Origin: Nostoc foliaceum FACHB-393
GTDB lineage: Bacteria; Cyanobacteriota; Cyanobacteriia; Cyanobacteriales; Nostocaceae
NCBI RefSeq assembly: GCF_014698505.1
Contig: NZ_JACJTD010000031.1
Coordinates: 1-64,000, forward strand
Length of the DNA: 64,000 bases
Direction of reading: 5' to 3'
In this document: piece after piece, positions 53,396 through 62,602 of the stretch
Layout: each line of letters starts with the position of its first letter
Numbering within the stretch: position 1 is the stretch's first letter
Notes under the pieces: model-generated
The model's database searches: none
Told to the model about the DNA's origin: nothing
What the model saw: the letters and a program-made list of their open reading frames with translations, nothing else
Translations under genes and position numbers: made by a program

Positions 53396-54109
53396 ATGAA
53401 GCATTTCATGGAACGTCGTGACTTTTTAAAGTTAGGAATGACCGGGGCGTTTGGGATGATGCTATCTGCCAGCGATTTACTCTGGCGGGTAGAACAGGCT
53501 AAAGCTGACGAAAAGCACCCAGCCCCCACTCAATCCCTCAGCCCCGATGCCGCATTGCAAAAGCTGATGGAGGGGAATCAGCGATTTGTTCAGCATCAAC
53601 CCCAATACCCCGATCAATCTGCACTGCGGTTGCAAGAAGTTGCTCAAGCTCAACATCCATTTGCAACTATTCTGAGTTGTGCGGATTCACGAGTCCCCGC
53701 AGAAATTGTTTTTGATCAGGGCATCGGAGATATCTTTGATATTCGGATTGCCGGAAATATTGCCACACATGAAGCGATCGGCAGTATTGAATATGCGGTT
53801 GTCTTGTTAGGTAGTCCGCTATTGATGGTGATGGGTCATGAGCGTTGTGGGGCTGTAACCGCAGCTGTACAAAACGAATCGTTACCTGGTGATATCAGTA
53901 CTTTTGTTCAGGCAATTAAGCCAGCACTGAAAAAGGTTAAGAATAAGCCGGGTGATGCGGTTGAGAATGCTGTGGCGGCAAATGTGCAATATCAAATTGA
54001 ACGGTTGAAGCACTCAAAGCTTTTAAATGAGCAGGTGCAATCTGGCAAATTGAAAATTGTAGGGGGTCGTTACGATTTGGATACAGGCAAGGTAATAATT
54101 ATTACTTAG
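53396..54109 (+). CDS. Beta-class carbonic anhydrase with Tat signal
   Basis: A 237-residue beta-carbonic anhydrase. Zn ligands and catalytic dyad are visible as Cys95-Asp97-Arg99 (SCADSR) and His148-Cys151 (HERC). Residues 6-36 read ERRDFLKLGMTGAFG then a hydrophobic run, a twin-arginine leader that should send the folded Zn enzyme across the cytoplasmic or thylakoid membrane. It lies 16 bp after sbtB, apparently in one operon with sbtA-sbtB. CO2/HCO3- interconversion outside the cytoplasm would feed SbtA with bicarbonate. Start ATG 53396; the ATG at residue 5 (53408) keeps the same signal. Confidence 0.92.
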   Translation: MKHFMERRDFLKLGMTGAFGMMLSASDLLWRVEQAKADEKHPAPTQSLSPDAALQKLMEGNQRFVQHQPQYPDQSALRLQEVAQAQHPFATILSCADSRVPAEIVFDQGIGDIFDIRIAGNIATHEAIGSIEYAVVLLGSPLLMVMGHERCGAVTAAVQNESLPGDISTFVQAIKPALKKVKNKPGDAVENAVAANVQYQIERLKHSKLLNEQVQSGKLKIVGGRYDLDTGKVIIIT

Positions 54110-54192
54110 TTTGGCAAAGCTTAAATTTCAGACAGTAGCGATCGCTTTTAGTTTTCCTATCAAAGATAATGGCGATCGCATTTCCACTCAGT

Positions 54193-55866
54193 TTATTCCT
54201 GCACAGTCATTGGCAGACGAATGGTGAAAGTAGAGCCTATTCCCGGATGACTTTTGACAATAATTTCACCACCCATCATCTGGCAAAAGTGGCGGCTAAT
54301 TGCTAAACCCAGTCCCGTACCTCCATACTTTTTCGTTGTCGAGGTATCTCCTTGCGTAAAAGGTTGAAATAACTGCTGTTGTTGACGTTGAGACATACCT
54401 ATGCCTGTGTCAGTAACAGTGAAAGTAATCATACCCAAGGGAGCCTCCGGTCGGAATTCATTCTTTTCTCTATTAACAGTCAGCGTCACCTTGCCGTTTG
54501 TAGTGAACTTACCTGCGTTGCTTAGTAAGTTTAATAACACCTGCCGCATCCTAGTTTGATCGGCGTACATGATGCCAAGTTGATCATCAAAATGCACTTC
54601 TAAAACATTGGCATTTTTTTCTATAGCTGGTTTGACTGTGAGGACAACATTATGAATCAGCGTCGCAATCTCGAATGTCTCTGGATAGAGAGTCATTTTC
54701 CCCGCTTCAATTTTTGACAAGTCGAGGATTTCGTTGATCAAGTGCAGTAGATGTTTACCAGCAGCATTAATTGTTTCTAAGTCTGTGATAAAATCTCCCG
54801 ATAAGCCGAGATCGGTAGCGTCGTCTTCTAGAAGTTGGCTCAAGCCAATCACAGCATTTAATGGTGTGCGTAATTCGTGGCTGACATTGGCCAGAAATAC
54901 GCTTTTTGCCTTGCTAGCAGCTTCGGCTAATTCTTTAGCTTGTTGTAGTTCTTTTGTTCGCTGAGATACTCGCTCAATCAGACGATTTAGAGATTTGGCA
55001 AGTAGCCCAATTTCATCTTCAGTGGTGACGGGCGCTCGTAAATCGAAATTAGATTTCCTTGCAACTTGCTCTGCTACTTGGGTGACAGTGATAACTGGTT
55101 CAGCGATCGCTCGACTGGTACGCCATGCGACAATGGCTGCGATCGCTACCGAAACCAGCATACTCATAATTACAATGAATCGCTCAACTACTTTTGCCTG
55201 CTCAACGGCTTTTTGCCTTTCTTGCTCTTGATCTTCAGCAGTTTGCAGGATGTTAGTCAAGCTTTGAGAAAGCTGGTCTAGCCGGATGGCTGTTTCACCA
55301 CGCATAATTGTCAATAACTGCGATCGGGCAGAGGAAATCTGCTGAGGCTGCACTTTTTGGGAGTCAACTTCCTTTAAGACGACCTCGATTTGGTCAACGT
55401 AAGCTTTTAAATTATTTTTGTAATCCAGCAATAAAGTCTGTAAAGTCGAACTTGTTGCTGCTAGTCTTTTAGGCTTACTCTCGATAAATCCGGCAATTTT
55501 TGACTCTAGTTGCTTGGCTTTTTCAACATTATTCAGAAAATCGGCTTTTTTGTTTTGTAGCTGTTGTGAATTTTCCAATACAGCAACTAGGTTAGAGCTA
55601 TGCAATTGTGCCCCTACTACTGCATCTTTATAATTGCTCAGTAGTTGTCCTTGTTCATAGGCTTGATTGAATTGCCTGACTTCCCTTCCTCGGTAGTAAT
55701 TGGCAATCACTAACCCAGTCAGTGAGCCAAAAAATCCAATTCCAATAGCTACAAAGTACCCATAGCCAATTTTTTGATGGATGCGCCAAGAACTGGCTTT
55801 GAGTTTCCCTCGTGAGGGAAATTCTATAGTAGGGAGTTCGTCTGTCGATGGCTCTTCGGCTGACAC
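54193..55866 (-). CDS. Membrane sensor histidine kinase with HAMP domain
   Basis: A 557-residue sensor kinase. Two membrane helices are near 38-58 and 231-252 and bracket an approximately 170-residue helical sensor region. A HAMP domain follows at about 253-305. HisKA has the phosphoacceptor in LANVSHELRTPLNAVIG (near residue 331). The ATPase domain has LLNLLSNAGKFT, DTGIGMS and GGTGLGLAI. No receiver domain. The ligand is unknown. It is convergent with the sbt operon, 83 bp apart. Confidence 0.92.
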   Translation of the reverse strand: MSAEEPSTDELPTIEFPSRGKLKASSWRIHQKIGYGYFVAIGIGFFGSLTGLVIANYYRGREVRQFNQAYEQGQLLSNYKDAVVGAQLHSSNLVAVLENSQQLQNKKADFLNNVEKAKQLESKIAGFIESKPKRLAATSSTLQTLLLDYKNNLKAYVDQIEVVLKEVDSQKVQPQQISSARSQLLTIMRGETAIRLDQLSQSLTNILQTAEDQEQERQKAVEQAKVVERFIVIMSMLVSVAIAAIVAWRTSRAIAEPVITVTQVAEQVARKSNFDLRAPVTTEDEIGLLAKSLNRLIERVSQRTKELQQAKELAEAASKAKSVFLANVSHELRTPLNAVIGLSQLLEDDATDLGLSGDFITDLETINAAGKHLLHLINEILDLSKIEAGKMTLYPETFEIATLIHNVVLTVKPAIEKNANVLEVHFDDQLGIMYADQTRMRQVLLNLLSNAGKFTTNGKVTLTVNREKNEFRPEAPLGMITFTVTDTGIGMSQRQQQQLFQPFTQGDTSTTKKYGGTGLGLAISRHFCQMMGGEIIVKSHPGIGSTFTIRLPMTVQE

Positions 55867-56934
55867 TTTTTTGCTTTCTGAACTGCTGTCGCGAGGGGTT
55901 GGCTTTTGAGAAAGGTATTTCTCAAACCTTCTGGCCTTCCCACAAAAATCACCAAGTCAGTCTAGCTTATGCAAACACTTTAATTGGTGATTAACATCTA
56001 CATTATCTTCTTTTATAGCAATAGAAAATCATTGCTTACTAGATAATTAGCATAACCTTATAGAGTATAAGTAGTTTTGATAGCAATTTTGCTAAGTACA
56101 CTTACTGATAGCGAGTAGAATTCACATTTTTTAGCAACACCGAATTAGTTTACTGCACTAAAGACTTATCTGAGACCGTCTTCTCCTTACTACAACACTT
56201 TCCTCAATATTCGGTTGATAGCAATGAGTTGTTGCCATCAGGTACGCCACTACTCTAACTTACTGCTTCCTTATAAAATTATTACAATCAGGAAAAAAAC
56301 AAAAGCTTTGATATTCGTTGGGCATTGGGAAGCCAGTGCGTTGGGCGGGCAATGTCCGACTTGTACTCCTATGGAGAAGCAAATGGCATCATGGGGCATT
56401 AGGTATTGGTTATTTCTCCCTCATCCCCAGGCGCGTATATCATAAAATAGTTATACCGTCTAGTCTATGTGAATACACAAAAACTTTTATTCCGTATTAA
56501 TATCAATACGAATGCGTTAATTGACGAACGCGGCTTAAGATAGCTTTAATATCAGCTAAAATCGGCTTTTAGGCTTATATAAATGAGAGGTAGGCTGATT
56601 TTTGCCTGATTTGTACTTAGATTTAGTACGATTATGAGCAAATGACACAGAATGGGATAATCACAACCTGAGGATTCCAGTTGATTCAAAAAAGAACTCA
56701 GAAAGCTGATTATAATACATCCTGCTGCCTTCTAAGTTCTATCCTCCTACTGACTGTCTACCTTGTAGTTGATGCAGTAGATATTACGGGGCAATTATAG
56801 TTATAGGACACTAAAACCCTTTTGTGCCCTTTACTCAATTGTACTGATGCACTTGTGCATTACCTAATCAACAGCCTTTTGGTTGTAATTATCCAGATTA
56901 AAAAAACTCAACTGTCAAATTTATGGGAGTGAAA
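55867..56934. other. 1-kb gene-free region before the CAAD gene
   Basis: AT-rich with no supported gene. Around 56316-56430 is a degenerate dispersed repeat (GGGCATTGGGAAGCCAGTGCG) that creates overlapping chance frames of 60-76 codons. The right end must carry the promoter of the CAAD/CURT1 gene. Confidence 0.4.
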
Positions 56935-57372
56935 ATGCCAGAACAAGAATTTACTGAAACCGCATCCAAAGAGACTACAGTGGCAGAAATCAACAGCCAA
57001 ACGGGAACCATTACCAAACTCCAGCCTCCCGCCCAGTCTCAAGACGAATGGCTAAAATACGGGGAGCAAATTTCTAGCTTTTTAGCAACATTGCCAGAAT
57101 ATCTCGGAAGCTTCTTTAATCAATATAAGCAACCCCTGGTCACTGTTGGTTTAATTGTGGGATCAATTGTTGGGGTTAAAGTACTCTTGGCAATATTAGA
57201 TGCTTTGAATGATATCCCCTTGGTAGCTCCTACTTTTGAGTTGATTGGTATTGGTTACTCTGCCTGGTTTGTTTACCGCTATTTACTCAAAGCCTCAACC
57301 AGGAAAGAGTTAACTAGTGAAATCACCACTCTTAAATCACAAGTGGTTGGTAAACAAATTCCAGAAGCTTAA
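56935..57372 (+). CDS. curT: CAAD-domain (CURT1-like) thylakoid membrane protein
   Basis: A 145-residue protein with a soluble N-terminus, an amphipathic helix (YGEQISSFLATLPEYLGSFF), and two hydrophobic helices at about 67-95 (VTVGLIVGSIVGVKVLLAIL) and 103-125 (APTFELIGIGYSAWFVYRYL). The ending KASTRKEL follows them. This is the CAAD domain first seen in cyanobacterial aminoacyl-tRNA synthetases and related to CURT1, which shapes thylakoid margins. ATG 56935 is preferred over ATG 56923 because GGGAG sits just before it. The symbol is by family resemblance. Confidence 0.85.
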   Translation: MPEQEFTETASKETTVAEINSQTGTITKLQPPAQSQDEWLKYGEQISSFLATLPEYLGSFFNQYKQPLVTVGLIVGSIVGVKVLLAILDALNDIPLVAPTFELIGIGYSAWFVYRYLLKASTRKELTSEITTLKSQVVGKQIPEA

Positions 57373-57450
57373 TATCTGACTATCGCTTCTCTACGAGACT
57401 CTAGACGTAGCTTGCTCGTGTGTAGGAGTACGCTCTAATTCCAAATCACC

Positions 57451-57485
57451 GAAGTCTGATCGCTGGAAGTCGGCGATCAGACTTC
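57451..57485. repeat. 13-bp perfect inverted repeat in the convergent gap
   Basis: GAAGTCTGATCGC (57451-57463) and GCGATCAGACTTC (57473-57485) pair perfectly around a nine-base loop, between the convergent CAAD and SLH genes. There is no clear T run on either strand, so a bidirectional terminator role is plausible but unproven. Confidence 0.75.
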
Positions 57486-57506
57486 TCTCAAAATTCTCTA
57501 CGAAGT

Positions 57507-58676
57507 TCATTGAGACGAACCACCAGCGGACAATTTACCCTTTAGGTTCGGTTTTACAGTCTGCGAAAGTTCTGGAGATACTTTGGGCAATGCCTGCGAC
57601 GGGCTACGCCTACGCACAATGTTTTGAGATGAAATTCCCTCCAACTTGCCCCGTTTTACTAAAGCTTGATGAATCATCGCCGCCACTTCAGCCCGACTAG
57701 CTACTTTGTTGGGAGCAAGAATTTGGGGATTTGGATAGTTAACGACCAGACCATTGGCTGTAGCAGCAGCTATTTTGCTACTAGCATAGGTTGGAATATC
57801 TTTAGCATCTTTATAGACACTTAAAATCTGGTTTGGGGAAGTGGGTGCTTTCAAATTCAACCCACTAACAAGGGCAACTAAAACTTGCACTCGCGTAATA
57901 TTTTGTTGTGGTTTGAAGGTTTTTTTCGGGTAGCCTTTGAGAAATCCGGCACTGATAGCTTGGTCAATTGCTGGAGTAGCCCAGAATTTTGCTGGTACAT
58001 CTTGAAATGCGATCGCAGTCTTAGTCAGTTCTTGGTCAAAAGCTTTTTGCAGGATAGCAGCAAATTCAGCGCGGTTTACAGGCTGATTTGGTCTAAAAGA
58101 ATAATCAGGAAACCCCTTGAGAATCCCACGGGAAGAAAGAACGTCTATAAAACGCCGACCCCAGAAGTTATTGGGCACATCGCTAAATGCTATTGGCGGC
58201 GGAATAATAGATTTTTGTTTTGCTGGAGTTACTAAAGGCAATGCTGATGATGTAATTGATGGCTCAAGCCCTGCTGAATAGGATACAGATGTCTGTGGTT
58301 GTGGGGATTGAGTTGGGATTACCTCAGCAGATGGTAAGACTGTGCGAGAAGAAGTTGCGTTGTTAGTTGACAATGCAGGTGTCTTGGGTTCCACAACAGC
58401 CTCAGGTGGAGATGACGGCAAAACGTTGTTGGGGACTGCATTTGGTTCTACCTTGGGAGTCGGGGAGGGCAATATTTGATTTGGCTGAACACTAGGAGAC
58501 GGAGTAGAGGAAGGCGAAAGCAGCCCGTTTAAGTTCCAGCTAGAATCCCTGCGGGACAATGACCAAAAAAGAATCGCTCCGATAGTGGTGAAGGCAACCA
58601 GAATGGCTATAAATTCATCAAAGCCAAGGGCAGTTCTTTGGGATGACTCCGGTTCGGAAGGAGGTCTATTTGTCAT
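57507..58676 (-). CDS. SLH-domain membrane-anchored protein
   Basis: A 389-residue protein with a single membrane helix at about 22-42 (FIAILVAFTTIGAILFWSL). A Ser/Pro-rich linker follows at about 55-165, then three S-layer homology repeats at about 167-345 (FWGRRFIDVLSSRGILKGFP, FWATPAIDQAISAGFLKGYP, a third around IPTYASSKIAAATANGLVVN), which bind secondary cell-wall polymers. The C-terminal tail includes VRRRSPSQALP, encoded by a copy of the GACGGGCTACGCCTACGC dispersed repeat (57598-57615), which has become coding sequence. It is likely an outer-envelope tether. Confidence 0.87.
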   Translation of the reverse strand: MTNRPPSEPESSQRTALGFDEFIAILVAFTTIGAILFWSLSRRDSSWNLNGLLSPSSTPSPSVQPNQILPSPTPKVEPNAVPNNVLPSSPPEAVVEPKTPALSTNNATSSRTVLPSAEVIPTQSPQPQTSVSYSAGLEPSITSSALPLVTPAKQKSIIPPPIAFSDVPNNFWGRRFIDVLSSRGILKGFPDYSFRPNQPVNRAEFAAILQKAFDQELTKTAIAFQDVPAKFWATPAIDQAISAGFLKGYPKKTFKPQQNITRVQVLVALVSGLNLKAPTSPNQILSVYKDAKDIPTYASSKIAAATANGLVVNYPNPQILAPNKVASRAEVAAMIHQALVKRGKLEGISSQNIVRRRSPSQALPKVSPELSQTVKPNLKGKLSAGGSSQ

Positions 58677-58975
58677 CGTGATTACCCTAGTAGCAGTAAA
58701 ATTTGTGTCTAAACAAATTAAGCCACAGATGACTCTTTTACACCACCCCTTTTTTAATTCGTAATTCGTAATACTCGCCTCTGACGAGAAGCAAGCTACG
58801 TAATTCGTAATTCATAGCAAAAGATTAAGCTTCTGGTTCACGCCTTAGAACGATTTTCACCCTGATACAACACTTATTTTACTAGATACCTAAACTGAAA
58901 CCGCATATTACAGGGTGGCAGAATGTAAAATATTAACTTATTGTTTACCTGTCTTTGTAAAAATCAGGGTGTCTA

Positions 58976-60334
58976 GTGTCAGAAGAATTCAGTAGCCAAA
59001 TCTTACCGCCATTTGTGTCTCTTGGTAGCGATCGCGATCTCGATTTAGATTCAACTCTCCAAGAACTACCAATGTACAACTTCCCAGTGGAAATCAATCA
59101 CACTGGTATGGAAGTGGCTAGTTTTGTGGAAAAATACCCCCAGCTACCAGGAGTAATTTTGGTAGAACAGGGAAAGTTCTTTGGGATGATTTCGCGGCGG
59201 CGACTGCTGGAATTTTTGATTCGCCCCTATGGACAAGAGTTATTTGTTCAGCAACCATTAGCCGTTCTCTACAGCTATACGCGGATACCAATTTTGCTGC
59301 TTTCTGATACAACATCGATTTTAACTGCGATGCAACTTAGCTTAAAGCGATCGCCAGAATTTTTAGCAGAACCAATTGTAGTACAAACAGAATCTGGTGC
59401 TTATAGGTTGTTAGATGTCCAAGAATTGAATATTATTTCTTGGCAAATTCGAGGAATCGACAATCTGGTGCGGTATGAACGCAGCCAAGCCCAAATGATT
59501 CAAAATGATAAAATGGCAAATCTGGGACGTTTGGTAGATGGCGTAGCGCACGAAATTTTAGACCCAGTGGGTTTTATTTGGGGGAATATAACTTATGTTT
59601 CCAACTACAGCCAAGACTTACTCAAGCTGATAGCAGCTTACGATCAAGAGTTACCATCAGTTTCCCAGGCAATTAATCTTCTTAAAGAAGAGATTGAATT
59701 TGATTTTTTAGAACAAGATTTGTCGCGATCGCTTGCTAGTATCCGCACTGGAGCAGAAAGATTAAAAAAACTTGTCACCAGTTTACAAAACTTTTGTCAT
59801 ATCGATGAGCTTTATCCCAAACCAGTAGATTTACACGCTTGTATAGATAGTATTATTTTATTAATTAATAGCCGTCTACAAGGAGAAATTGAAATTGTCA
59901 AATACTACGGTCAATTACCTCCAGTCTATTGCTTTATGGGGCAAATAAACCAAGTTCTGATGAATATTTTCAGCGAAGTTGTAGATACTTTGCTCAATGA
60001 AGCAGTGCGACAGTCTTTACATCTAGAAGATACAAAGACTGTTCAAAAACCCCGGATTGAGATTACTACAGAAGTAATCTCACAGGAAGCAAGTAACCCA
60101 AATGCACCAGATTCTCGTTGGATATTAATTCGCATTGCTGACAATGGCCCTGGAATGTCTCAAGAATTGCAACAGCAAATTGTGGAGTCGTTTTCTCTAG
60201 AAACAAAGAATAGTAAAAATACTAGTTTAGCAGTAAGTTATCGGATTATTACCGTGAGACATGGCGGTAAATTAAATTTCCATTCCCAGATTGGTATAGG
60301 TACAAAATTTGAAATATTGTTACCTCTTGTGTAG
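58976..60334 (+). CDS. Sensor histidine kinase with CBS-like N-terminus and degenerate ATPase
   Basis: A 452-residue protein. Residues 1-165 look like a CBS-type pair (VILVEQGKFFGMISRRRLLEF and an EPIVVQTESGAYRLLDV second half). HisKA has the candidate phosphoacceptor in GVAHEILDPVGFIWG near residue 196. The ATPase domain keeps INQVLMNIFSEVVDTL (N box) and IADNGPGMS, but in place of the GTGLGL loop it has KNSKNTSLAVSY, so ATP binding may be altered. The frame opens directly after a TAG, so GTG 58976 is the only sensible start. The upstream gap (58677-58975) holds only AATTCGT direct repeats near 58755 and 58800. Confidence 0.85.
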   Translation: MSEEFSSQILPPFVSLGSDRDLDLDSTLQELPMYNFPVEINHTGMEVASFVEKYPQLPGVILVEQGKFFGMISRRRLLEFLIRPYGQELFVQQPLAVLYSYTRIPILLLSDTTSILTAMQLSLKRSPEFLAEPIVVQTESGAYRLLDVQELNIISWQIRGIDNLVRYERSQAQMIQNDKMANLGRLVDGVAHEILDPVGFIWGNITYVSNYSQDLLKLIAAYDQELPSVSQAINLLKEEIEFDFLEQDLSRSLASIRTGAERLKKLVTSLQNFCHIDELYPKPVDLHACIDSIILLINSRLQGEIEIVKYYGQLPPVYCFMGQINQVLMNIFSEVVDTLLNEAVRQSLHLEDTKTVQKPRIEITTEVISQEASNPNAPDSRWILIRIADNGPGMSQELQQQIVESFSLETKNSKNTSLAVSYRIITVRHGGKLNFHSQIGIGTKFEILLPLV

Positions 60335-60625
60335 CAATATGCTTTTAGAAAATTTTTACACATAAACGATTGCTCAAATACTGTTTTTTAAATCAGCACG
60401 AAATCGTGTTGGAATTATTCTTTTATAAGTTTAAGAGATAAAGTGATACCAAATCTATGTGAGCCTGCATAGATTAATGACCTTGTCTTGCATGAAGTTT
60501 CAAGTGTTTTATTCTGTGCATCTTCATAGAGAATTGGTATTAGTGATATTTTATCCTAGAATATACCCTCAGCCCCACCCTTAAAAAGTAGGGCTGCTTC
60601 ATTATTTCACCTGAGTTATTTCTGA
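60335..60625. other. AT-rich convergent gap
   Basis: No gene or clear terminator seen between the kinase and GH57 genes. Confidence 0.4.
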
Positions 60626-62125
60626 TTAAAATATCGTTTTTAGCAGGCTTTCGCCACGTTTGTAAATCTCACGTGCGTAATCAGTCCAAGCGCCTTGTCC
60701 CCAATAACGAAAACAACTGGTTTGCAACAACAGATTATGTAAAAGAACGTTACGATAATCAGATTGTCTGGTTACAGGTTCTGCTGAGTTAACTTGCAGT
60801 AACGGATCAATCTTTTTATGAAATAAACTGCTTAATTGGTACATGGGAGACAACACATTTTCATATCCTTTTACCCAGCTAATATGATTTGTCCACGAAG
60901 CTCCATCCAGATGAAAATTAGAGTTTGTTCGCTTTAACTCTTGAATGGCATTCTCTACAGCTTGCGGTTGAATATTATCTGGTGAAACTCTCTCCCAAAT
61001 CTGATGTTGTCCCACTGGCTGACAAGTTGGATAATCTTCAGGTTTGCAGCCCGCTGCTTCGATCGATTCCAAATATTCTGTACCACACATCCCAACTACA
61101 CCTGACTTTCCTCCCCCATTATTTACCATATCCCACCAAGCTTGTTTAAACGCGCTAGGAAATTCATTCATCATCACGCCGCCATTTTCACCATCTCCAA
61201 CTTGACTAACTATTGGTGGTACAAAAACACTACCGATTTGTTGTTTTGATAAGGTTTTGGCTTCATAATAAGGCTGCATTTGTGCGACTAATTTAGTATC
61301 TGAACCTTGGGTTTTAATTAAAGCTGTGATGCTAATTGTTTCGCCTTGAGAATTACGAGCAACTAAACGATGTGGTAAATGTTTGTGGGTAAGAGATTGA
61401 CCGCTAATTGTTTCTACAGAATGTTCTTGAACAAGTAGCCAGCGATATCCACATTCTTTCAACGCTTTCACAAATTCAAAGAGAGCATCAGGGTGATTTG
61501 GTAGGTGCATTTCTGGAGGCGAAAATCCTTTGACTCGCGCTAATGCTTCCCAGCCAAAAATTGCCGCAAAATGATGTTGCCATGCAATGATATGCAATTT
61601 GATATCTGCTATGGGTGTTGAAGGAATAACTGCATGACCCCACATTGTACCCAGCCATTCTACATAAGGTTGATAGGTTGGGTCGCAAGTAATACGTTTG
61701 AGATTATCGAGAACATCACCGCGTCCCATTTGCCGCAGTCCCCACAGAAGATTACCTGAGTAATCCAACATCACACGGGGATTGCAACCTTGACTTACAA
61801 GTTCAGGGATGAAGTCTCCCATGCGGCTGTAACAATATGCAAAAGGATCTGCATTGTGGTTATCCCCTTCATGAGGATGTTCAAACATATATTGCAGATT
61901 GCTGATCAGTGAACCGCCATGTCCAGCGGGTATAGTTGGCTGGTGCATGTGTAAGGCGATCGCAAACACAGCCTTGATGTCTTCTAAGCGGATATTCGTT
62001 GTTGGTAAAAATACTGGTTGATCATGGTTAACTACAGAGAGAACCTCTGTTTCCCAACCAGAAATATTCGGCAAGCCATCAATGATTTCGGGCAAAGGAG
62101 TAAGCGTTGTGGGGAAGGAAAGCAT
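60626..62125 (-). CDS. Glycoside hydrolase family 57 protein
   Basis: A 499-residue GH57-type enzyme. ALHMHQPTIPAGHGG near residue 57 is the first GH57 block, GFSPPEMHLPN near 205 carries the likely catalytic Glu, and VGDGENGGVMMNEFPSAF near 310 the likely catalytic Asp. GH57 enzymes act on alpha-glucans (amylase, branching or glucanotransferase). This subclass is short relative to branching enzymes, and its exact reaction cannot be read from sequence. GGAG nine bases before ATG 62125 supports the start. It may act on glycogen together with the distant GH31 enzyme, but no operon links them. Confidence 0.85.
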   Translation of the reverse strand: MLSFPTTLTPLPEIIDGLPNISGWETEVLSVVNHDQPVFLPTTNIRLEDIKAVFAIALHMHQPTIPAGHGGSLISNLQYMFEHPHEGDNHNADPFAYCYSRMGDFIPELVSQGCNPRVMLDYSGNLLWGLRQMGRGDVLDNLKRITCDPTYQPYVEWLGTMWGHAVIPSTPIADIKLHIIAWQHHFAAIFGWEALARVKGFSPPEMHLPNHPDALFEFVKALKECGYRWLLVQEHSVETISGQSLTHKHLPHRLVARNSQGETISITALIKTQGSDTKLVAQMQPYYEAKTLSKQQIGSVFVPPIVSQVGDGENGGVMMNEFPSAFKQAWWDMVNNGGGKSGVVGMCGTEYLESIEAAGCKPEDYPTCQPVGQHQIWERVSPDNIQPQAVENAIQELKRTNSNFHLDGASWTNHISWVKGYENVLSPMYQLSSLFHKKIDPLLQVNSAEPVTRQSDYRNVLLHNLLLQTSCFRYWGQGAWTDYAREIYKRGESLLKTIF

Positions 62126-62602
62126 TTCTGGTTGCTCCGAAATAAGTTATATCTATAAAATTTGCAAGAGTATCTAATAGCACCTGACTCAGTACAGATC
62201 CAATAAATACCCTGAGCCATAACATTTTTAATTTGGTGATTTTCAGTAACTGCGAACTCAGGCAAGTCTAGTAATCATCGGTGCAGTCTACCCAGATATT
62301 CGCATTTTTGTGTTCTATTTATTGATAAAGTTTGTTTACCATCTGCTAATACGCCAGATGTAGTCAGAATATGATCAGCAGGGATCAGCGCTTTTGGCAA
62401 AATATAGTTAGTCTATGCAGATTGCCGATGTCTGGAGTTAGAAGCTGATTGAGTTGGGTTGGGTAAGGATGGCTGATTGCGGTCAATCTAGTTGATTTGG
62501 TCGGGTACTCCCGTTTTTACCCTCAAGGTAAAGGCAATTGACCGCAGGAGAGGAGGCGATCGCCTCTAAAAATTTAAGACTTATGTGCAGACACGCAAAA
62601 AA
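62126..62602. other. Intergenic region between GH57 and SDR genes
   Basis: No gene supported. Contains a HIP1-centred palindrome GAGGCGATCGCCTC near 62553 and a GGTTGGGT repeat fragment at about 62455. It holds the GH57 promoter at the left end. Confidence 0.4.

Noticed and set aside
56215..56500. Overlapping 60-76 codon frames before the CAAD gene
   Set aside because: They fall in a degenerate dispersed repeat and share no feature of real proteins.
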